Origin: Elgaria multicarinata webbii
Taxonomy: Eukaryota > Chordata > Lepidosauria > Squamata > Anguidae
Direction: 5' to 3'
Length of the DNA stretch: 64,000 nt
Assembly: GCF_023053635.1 (NCBI RefSeq)
Contig: NC_086175.1
Coordinates: 121,842,740-121,906,739, forward strand
The notes beneath the pieces were generated by a model. That model was given only the letters and a program-made list of their open reading frames with translations. It did no database searches and had not been told where the DNA came from. The number at the start of each line of letters is the position of its first letter. The first letter of the stretch is position 1. This document shows positions 57,425 to 64,000 of this stretch, one piece after another. The translations under genes and the position numbers were made by a program.

Positions 57425-58349
57425 GGAAGATCTAGTCCAAGACTGTAATCTGAGTTGCTTTCTTCCTACAGTGAAGTCTATTTACTTAGAGATTGATTTC
57501 TTTGGTTGGCAATTCACACGCTGAGAGGGCTCACGACCTGATAATACGTTGCTCTCCCCCTACGGCTAGCAATAGCAGGAAAAGAGTGACCTGTATATCA
57601 ATCTCTGGGGAAGGAGTGGAGAGTAAATGCAGCAGGGAAATCGGGCGTACGTGTGTCAGAGTACCCCTGGAGTTCCACAGTAAAGTCTTCATGGGATGGG
57701 GGCATGCAGCCCAAAGGCCATGGGTTATGCACCCTTAGCTTATGCCATAATAAATTTGGTAATCTTTAAGGTGCCACAGAACTCTTTGTTGAGAATTCAT
57801 AATTCACTACCATATAGTGAGATTGGCCTGAGGAGAGGGAAACATTAAATGAGAAGGACTGCTGCAATATGGAAATGCAGAAAAACATCGAAGAGGAGCA
57901 AAGGGCAGTCTGAAGCCACTTCGGCTGCCTTACTCACACTGTTTCTTTTATTCCTCTGAGAAACTAAGCCAGGAAATGAGCCTGGATCTGGGAAACGCAG
58001 TAACTGATCTCCACAGTGACGGGTAAATCAAATTAGACTTGAAGTGCCAATGCTCCAACCAAAGCGAGGAGGATTAAAAAGAAAAGGAGGGGGAAAGAGA
58101 GAAAGGAAAACTTGCATGTAGCTAGAGAATAAGCCCTGACGAGAAAGAGCATATCTTCGCGACCGTGCTCTAGACGTGAGCTGTTTTTCTCAAGCCGCAC
58201 CCATCTGCCTCTTCCATAATTGCTTTAGCTGACACATATCTGTGTTGCGTCGCCTTTGCGTTCTTTATCATTCTGAAGCACTGCTGCTACAAACGTGTGT
58301 CATCTCATGTGAATAACCATGTCAGAATGAAAGCCTTCCAAAAGGAAAG

Positions 58350-58828
58350 CTGACAAAACAATGGAGAATGGTGTGGAGAATGTGGACAGGGAGACATTTT
58401 CCTCCCTCTCTCATAATACTAGAACCCGGGGTCATCCCTTGAAGCCGATTGGTGGGAGATTCAGGATCTATAAAAGGAAGTACTTCTCCACACGTTGCAT
58501 GGTTAAACTATGGCATTCACTTCCACAAGATGTAGTGGTGACCACTAATTTGGATGTCTTTAAAGGAGGATGGGACAAATTTATGGAGGAGAAGGCTATC
58601 AATGGCTGCTAGTCATGATGGCTATGTGCTACCTCCACTATCAGAGGCAGTAAGCCTATGTATACCAATTACTGGGGAACATGGGTAGGAGGGTGCTGTT
58701 GCACCATGTCCTGCTTGTGGGTCCCTGGTTGATAGCTGGTCCGCCACCGTGTGAACGGAGCGCTGGACGGGATGAACCCTTGATCTGATCCAGCATGGGC
58801 CTTCTTATGTTCTTACGAGGAAATCCAC
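58350..58828 (+). mobile_element. CR1/L3-type LINE 3' part
   Basis: Bases 58361-58612 encode ENVDRETFSSLSHNTRTRGH, then GGRFRIYKRKYFSTRCMVKL and WHSLPQDVV, the C-terminus of this LINE group. The 3' end 'cttgatctgatccagcatgg'..'ttcttatgttctta' matches 34450 and 48545 antisense. Confidence 0.85.
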
Positions 58829-59133
58829 TTCCGTCTGCCCAGTTACTTTCGCCTAAATTTGGGTCCATCCCATGATTCACTGCCTTGATGGACAGGATCC
58901 AGAATGGCAGCTTATAAATTGTTGAATAACATTTCACAATACCATATTTAGACAGATTGAAACAAGACTATGCTTAATCAAAACACATGCACAAGCCGGC
59001 TCGTATATTACCAAGAGACAAACCATGATTGGGGATGGAATGAGTGTTACAGTCTCAGATTTCTGAGCTGGATTTTCACGAAGGAGGAAGAAGAGGAGCA
59101 GAAAAAGGAATATCTAAACATATGTAAACAAAC

Positions 59134-59273
59134 CTTATGGAGCCAGAGTGGAAGGTGACCCGAGTCACTCTGGGAAAGCTGCTTTTGCTGCACTGCTGCC
59201 CAGCAGTAGGAATCCACGTAAGCAGCCTGGCGCCAAGAAAATGAACTTGGAGAAAAGCAGCTCATCTGGGTAC
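59134..59273 (-). CDS. PANX1: PANX1 coding exon 2 (first extracellular loop)
   Basis: On the - strand, after acceptor tttctag, two bases complete a Gly codon and 46 codons follow: [20 protein letters not shown], then [20 protein letters not shown] and PLWLHK. The two loop cysteines (SCFS, SYCW) and the Trp-Arg pair that lines the outer pore in human PANX1 (SFSWRQAA, W74 and R75) are all kept. The donor is gtttgt after AAG, phase 0. The exon starts at 59273, not at the in-exon ATG. Exon 1 (about 60 codons, with the N-terminus and TM1) was looked for up to 64000 and not found, so it should lie further right. Confidence 0.96.
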
Positions 59274-60111
59274 CTAGAAAACAAAAGCAGAATGAATTGT
59301 CCCCAAAAGGGTCAATGTAAAACAATTCAATGAAGGAGGATTTAGAACCAATTTATATACGCAGTAGACTGAAGTCAAAACATTTTCCCCAGAAAGCAGC
59401 AGTTTATGCTGCAGGCCTGGTCTCTGTGTGTGTTTGCACATAATTGAATACTTCCCAAAGTAAGGGAGGGGGGAGAACCACACATAGAAAACCAAGATTC
59501 CCAGTCTTCTTCCTAACACACAGTTTTTTCTGCATAGGTAATTTGGCACTAGAAACCATGGTTAACCACTCAGAATCCAAAACCCAGGGCCAGCCCAATG
59601 TATTTTGCTGCCTGAGGCCAAGGACAAGAAGGCAAAACTGCAGAAGCTGAATCTTACTTCAACGCTGGTGATGGGGCTTCCTAAGTTTAGGGGGTTCAGG
59701 GCAGGTTGCCTGGAAATCATAGTTCCACCCTCCAAAAAAGGGGAACAGCCAGGGAGCTGCCTCCACCTACCATCTAAGGTGACCACTTCACTCTGCCTCA
59801 TGGTAGGGCCGGCCCTGCTGAAACCCACTACAAACTAGCTTGCTTATCATGAGTGCCAACAAGCTGCTTGATTCTGATTAAGCAGACAAGGAACATATGG
59901 TCTATGGAGGGAAGGGACTATGAGAAGGGAATGAGGTGTCCTGAGTCTGACTCCTAATTTGTTAACAGAGGTCAAGAGGGAACTAGTATTTTGACCGCAC
60001 TGGTTAAATCATTCCCTATTGCCCTGTATTTTCTCTTTCCCTCTGATCCTGTATTTTGCGTTCCCGCCTGCCGCCCACTGCATTTAGACCCTACTCCCAA
60101 ATGGAGCCTAA

Positions 60112-60197
60112 GAATGCAATCCTATGCATATTTAGACAGAAAGAAACCTTACAATGCAGGACCTCTTTCTGTCTAAACATGCACATGATTGTGCCCC
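60112..60197. mobile_element. palindromic MITE (family E), short copy
   Basis: Left arm 'gaatgcaatcctatgcatat', right arm 'aacatgcacatgattgtgcccc', inner 'tagacagaaagaaacc' and 'ctctttctgtcta'. Preceded by TAA. Confidence 0.7.
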
Positions 60198-60234
60198 AAA
60201 TGGGTCTAATTCTATAAAGGAGGGAAACCATGTT

Positions 60235-60603
60235 GGCTTATGAAGGTGGACAGATTCTACGCCTGGCCCAGGGGCGATGGGAGGGATCGGAGATTGCGGG
60301 GGGGCGGGCATCGGACAGGGTGGACGGGGGGCATTGGACAGAGTGGGGGGGCGGGGGGCATGGGGGCATCGGACATCGCGGGAGGAAAATCGGGGGCAGG
60401 GGGGAGCAGGGAACCCCTTTTTTTTAAAAGGACTACCTTGTCGTTGGTGCGCTCCTGCGCACATGGCCCCTTTAAGATAAAAAAAAGAAAGGCCGTCGCA
60501 TGTCATGTATGGACAGGAGTGGCAGCCCGCGCTATGTCTAGCGCGGGCTGGCCCCTCTACACGCCGGGATTTAAAGGTAGGTCTAACAAGGCCCATAGTC
60601 TGT
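60235..60603. mobile_element. probable non-autonomous DNA transposon, GC-rich
   Basis: A very G-rich 60280-60410 is followed by an inner perfect palindrome 'agcccgcgctatgtctagcgcgggct' (written here in two halves: agcccgcgcta and tagcgcgggct, 60527-60551) and a right end 'aggtctaacaaggccc'. The left end is unclear. Confidence 0.4.
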
Positions 60604-61466
60604 AAAACAGATACAGCCCTTTTCACATTGTACTGCTGCTAGGGTTTGCCAATGTTTCCATCATCTCTGCAGTGCTTAGCATTTCTGAAACAATTATTGC
60701 TGGCAACATCAACATAAATCCAGATATGTTTCTGTGCAAGATGATGCCCTTTTACAACGAAGCCACTAAGTCGTGGCTTAGTAATTGCAGCAAATATCCA
60801 ACATCCGGTGAAGACCAACATTTGCACGTACATGATGCCACAGTATGAAACAAAGAACGTTTGGGGTTCCTGTTGACAATGTGAATAAAGCAAAATTTAG
60901 TGTGACTCATGGCTGTTACCACGCCAGATTTGGAGTGGTCACAGGGGCTCCTCTATGAAAACAGTAACTTGATTATCTGAGTCACAGAGGGTTAAAATAG
61001 ATCTAGCTCAGTTGGCAAGGACCCCAATAGTTCTTTTCTTCCAAAATGTCAGGCGGTGTGGGGAAGGGAAAGAGAGCTTGCGACAAAAGCTTTGCTTTCA
61101 TTCCTGGCATCAGCGTAACAGCTCTGCCACCACAGTTGTCAAACACCCAGAAACCCTATTGCTAGTGTCAAAATTTCATTTACACTGAAATTCTCAAAAA
61201 TACTAGACAACAGAAATCAAAGAGAGAGAGGCAAAGCCAAGAGAGCATTTTTTAATTATTAGTTGAACTGAACAGCTGGCTCCTATTGCTCTAAAATAAT
61301 ATTAGCACAATCCTATGCATGTCTACTTAGACATAAGTCCCACTGATTTAAATGTGGATCCTTTCAATGGGGCTTCGCCTGCAATCCTATATATGCTTCC
61401 CTGGGAGTAAGTCCTACTAAACTCAATAGACGTGGACAGGGTTGTGCTATTATTATTATTATTTTA

Positions 61467-61586
61467 GGGTGCAATCCTATGCATGTTTAGTAAGAAAAAA
61501 ATGTCCTACAATTCCCAGCATGTCCCATCCAGGCTGCTGGGAGTTGTAGGACATTTTTTCTGTCTAAACATGCATAAAATTCACCC
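61467..61586. mobile_element. palindromic MITE (family E), best copy
   Basis: 120 bp, ends 'gggtgcaatcctatgcatgt' and 'acatgcataaaattcaccc', inner arms 'atgtcctacaattcccagca' and 'tgctgggagttgtaggacat'. Flanked by TTA on both sides (61464-61466 and 61587-61589). Confidence 0.82.
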
Positions 61587-61599
61587 TTAGAGTAATGGG

Positions 61600-61914
61600 A
61601 GCCAACTGTGGTTGCTCCAGGGCTCTGGAACTCTCTCCCCGGGGAAGCTAGACTGGCGGCCTCCTTGATGTGTTTTCGGAAGCAGGCAAAAACTTCTTTG
61701 TTCTGGCAGGCCTTTGGTGAATAATCTAGGCCTCTGTCTATGCTAAGGACTTTTAAAATTGTCATGTATTTTAAATGTTTAATGTTTTAATATTGTAATA
61801 TATTTAATATATTTTTAACTTTTGTATATTTCATTTCATAGGTTTTAAAATGTATATGTTTTAAATTTTGTAAGGCTGCCTTGAGGCCCAGTATTGGGCA
61901 AACAGCAGGATACA

Positions 61915-61960
<46 letters not shown>

Positions 61961-61966
61961 TTGTTC
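61600..61966 (+). mobile_element. L2-like LINE 3' fragment (second subfamily) with (AAT)n
   Basis: 'ctggaactctctccccgggg', 'aagcaggcaaaaacttcttt' and 'taaggctgccttgaggccca', then ~16 AAT units. Sense counterpart of the end of 8634-10985. Confidence 0.78.
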
Positions 61967-62009
61967 AATTGATATTTTTAAATGCTCTCTTCCCTCAGCC
62001 TGCCTCCCT

Positions 62010-62450
62010 TTGTTTCAATTATTTATTTATATTTAAAACTTTGATACACCACCTTTCAGCCCATTTAGAGTTTAAGGATGGTGTACAACCAACTGATCAC
62101 ATTACAAACAAAAATAAGAAAAGAACAGATAAAAATCCTTGAAATAACTAAAATTACAACAATAAACATGCTGGTGTGAGTAAGAATGCTTCTGCCTGGC
62201 ACGGTAAAGATTGCCGCATAGGTGCCAGGTGAGCTTCTCTGGGGAGGGCTTTTTTTTGTTATTAAATAGTGTATCTCAGATAAAGGTGGCACATGGAACA
62301 AGGCATCAGCAGACTGATATGGGAAAAGGTGGTTCTTCAGGTATTTGGGTCATCTCCTGCCATTTTGGAAACTTTAAAGGTAAGTGCCAGCAACTTAAAT
62401 TGGGCCCAGAAACATGATATGCATATACTTGGCTTATCAGTCCAAATTTT
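62010..62450 (-). mobile_element. L2-like LINE 3' fragment, old
   Basis: Antisense 'gatacaccacctttcagccc', 'tgccaggtgagcttctctgg' and 'aagtgccagcaacttaaatt', decayed counterparts of the LINE end. Confidence 0.6.
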
Positions 62451-62690
62451 GGCGATCAGAGAAGCTCTGATCGCCAAAAGAGAAGCTCCAGAGTCATCTT
62501 CCAGGGAAGCCCCACATATCGTGGTAATCTGATCACTGTAAATAGACTATGCCTGCCCACAAATGATTGGAGCTGGCAAGCGAGCTGAAGCTAATAGAAG
62601 ACACTGTGTGTCTGAGGCCACCTGGCCTTCTTGGGATCATGCTCAATCTAAGTGTACTCAAAGATATTTATATCCTGCCTGCCAGACTAT

Positions 62691-62905
62691 GGCCTAATCT
62701 ACACCAAGCAGAATATTGCACTATGAAAGTGGTATGAAAATGGTATATAAAAGGCAGGAACCACACTACTGCTTTATAGCGGTATTGAAGTGCACTGACA
62801 ACTGTTGGGGCCCATTGACAACTGCTTTCATACCGCTTGGTGTGGCTCCTGCCTTTTTATATACCGCTTTCATAGTGTAATATCCTGCTTGGTGTAGATT
62901 AGGCC
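62691..62905. mobile_element. foldback element (family B), second copy
   Basis: Ends 'ggcctaatctacaccaagca' and 'cttggtgtagattaggcc', flanked by TAT on both sides. Shorter in the middle than 43995-44272. Confidence 0.78.
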
Positions 62906-63080
62906 TATAACTCAAAATGGCAACCATCGGGCTCCCACATGAGCATTTAACCTCTCAAAAAAAATTCTGGACAATTGACCAGTCAAATGTTGGACAAGTA
63001 TTTTTAAAGCACTGTCTTTATTAAAACAACTTCTTTTGTGCACTTTCTTTAACTGCCTATAATTTAGGCTGCAATCTTTA

Positions 63081-63245
63081 GGATGACTGTATGAAAAGGA
63101 GGGCAGGGCTCCTGTATCTGTAACATTTGTATAGAAAAGGGGGTTTCAGCAGGCGTAATTTGTATGCATGCAGCACCTGGTGAAGTTCCCTCTTCATCAC
63201 AGCAGTTAAAGCTGCAGGAGCTATATACTAGAGTGACCTGATACA
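63081..63245. mobile_element. family A foldback element, left half
   Basis: 'aggatgactgtatgaaaagg', 'gaagttccctcttcatcaca' and the centre 'tactagagtgacctgataca', then it stops. Confidence 0.7.
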
Positions 63246-63804
63246 AGATGGAGGTGGAGGAAAAGACAGCTTCCGTGAACTGAGTGTTGAAGAAAAGGTG
63301 GCGGTTATCAACTGTTGCGAAGCGGGAGCAGCTGCAGCTCATGAAGTCAAATGAAGAGTTTTGCTTTCTATCTCTTGGAATCTGGAACTTCAGCCTCCCT
63401 CATATGAAATATAAACTCTGGCAGCTGTGTGGCTTCATCATTCCTAATTGTGGAAAGTCCCACTGCTTATTCTTAGTGGAGTTAAAAAAAGAAAGAAAAG
63501 AAAATGGGAAGCAAGTGCAAAAGTGAATTGGACTTCCCATTTTTGTATGTTTACATACGCCTCAACGGACAAATCCACTTTTGGAAGGGGACAGCATTTT
63601 CTGCTATTTTGAGGATTGCGAAGGCATCTGTGGTAGTTTGGGGACACATTGGTTCAGCTAGTTCTCCCTGAGCCAAACAGACTCACATAGAAATAATCCA
63701 AAACTTAACCAAAGTGGGCACTGAAAACTGAATTATTTGGGCACCTTTTTAAAGGTAATTTCCCTCTTCTGCTGTTTGTTGGTGTATTGATATAATTATA
63801 TTTA

Positions 63805-63870
63805 TAGTGTTTTGTCACTGTTTTTATTTTAAGATCGGCAGGATATATGTTTGAATAAATAAACAAACAA
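63805..63870 (+). mobile_element. LINE-like 3' tail
   Basis: 'tttaagatcggcaggatata' followed by 'gaataaataaacaaacaac'. Only a tail; family uncertain. Confidence 0.35.
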
Positions 63871-63936
63871 CTTCAGCCTTTGCAGAATCACATGTAATTT
63901 CAACCTTCAACATGGGACTCTGGCCTTAGCTAGACC

Positions 63937-64000
63937 TAAGGTTTATCCCAGGATCGTCCGGGAGTCATCCCTGTTCATGTAAATAACACACAGGATATCC
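63937..64000. mobile_element. start of a family C-like DNA transposon, cut by window end
   Basis: 'ggccttagctagacctaagg' then 'tttatcccaggatcgtccgg' resembles the terminal and subterminal motifs of 44605-45087. The right part lies outside the window. Confidence 0.45.

Larger units (their letters stand above)
55649..59133 (-). other. PANX1: PANX1 intron 2
   Basis: Donor gtttgt below 59134, acceptor ctag above 55648. Bases 57425-58349 and 58829-59133 hold nothing I recognise. Confidence 0.9.
59274..64000 (-). other. PANX1: PANX1 intron 1 (3' part)
   Basis: The window ends in this intron. It holds MITEs, L2 pieces and (AAT)n. Bases 59274-60111, 60604-61466 and 63246-63804 hold nothing I recognise. 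Confidence 0.75.

Noticed and set aside
59047-59325. 92-codon ORF as a separate small gene
   Set aside because: Only 59134-59273 is coding, as PANX1 exon 2; the rest is intron on both sides.
60000-64000. PANX1 exon 1
   Set aside because: No stretch resembling the N-terminus (MAIAQLATEYVFSDFLL-like) was seen on the - strand; it should lie beyond the window.

Overview
The window is vertebrate nuclear DNA, most likely from a squamate reptile (a lizard or snake). The host genes are intron-containing and AT-moderate. The repeat mix is CR1, L2-like and BovB (RTE) LINEs, tRNA-derived SINEs, a Helitron, solo LTRs and many palindromic non-autonomous DNA transposons. BovB plus CR1 plus L2 plus Helitron together point to Squamata; the species cannot be read from the sequence.

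Three host genes are supported. (1) Bases 1-25 and 5543-5590 on the + strand are the last two coding exons of MRE11; they splice to an acidic tail ending STSRRNRR. (2) GPR83, an orphan class A GPCR, lies on the + strand at 11947-18927 in four coding exons, giving a 424-residue receptor. (3) PANX1, pannexin 1, lies on the - strand with coding exons 2-5 at 59273-59134, 55648-55425, 49627-48957 and 47613-47522. Its first exon should lie beyond base 64000. From memory, the order MRE11 > GPR83 > < PANX1, with GPR83 and PANX1 convergent, matches the human 11q21 arrangement. The C-terminal exons of MRE11 (16 codons) and PANX1 (30 codons) are too short to show up as long ORFs and were found by splice phase and family ends.

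Between and inside these genes nearly everything recognisable is mobile DNA. Bases 1067-4990 hold L2-like pieces and a nested stack: old repeat, then L2/CR1 tails, then an 872-bp solo LTR with a 5-bp target duplication. Bases 8133-10985 hold a palindromic element and a 2.3-kb antisense L2-like LINE. The 28.6-kb gap between GPR83 and PANX1 (18928-47521) contains CR1, a BovB with a 400-codon open reverse transcriptase frame (25712-26943), a 2.7-kb Helitron with intact-looking ends (29760-32459) whose ORF keeps the helicase but lacks the Rep nuclease, a foldback element whose arms are themselves cruciforms (34019-34301), a solo LTR (38169-38709), and a young L2-like LINE with a 613-codon ORF (40708-42873). 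PANX1 intron 3 holds a nine-copy ~111-bp minisatellite with two hairpins per unit (50591-51543), a candidate LTR and a second young L2 copy.

No operons, CRISPR arrays, rRNA or functional tRNA genes were seen. Where a stretch holds nothing I recognise, this is stated. Homology calls rest on recalled family sequences, not on searches.
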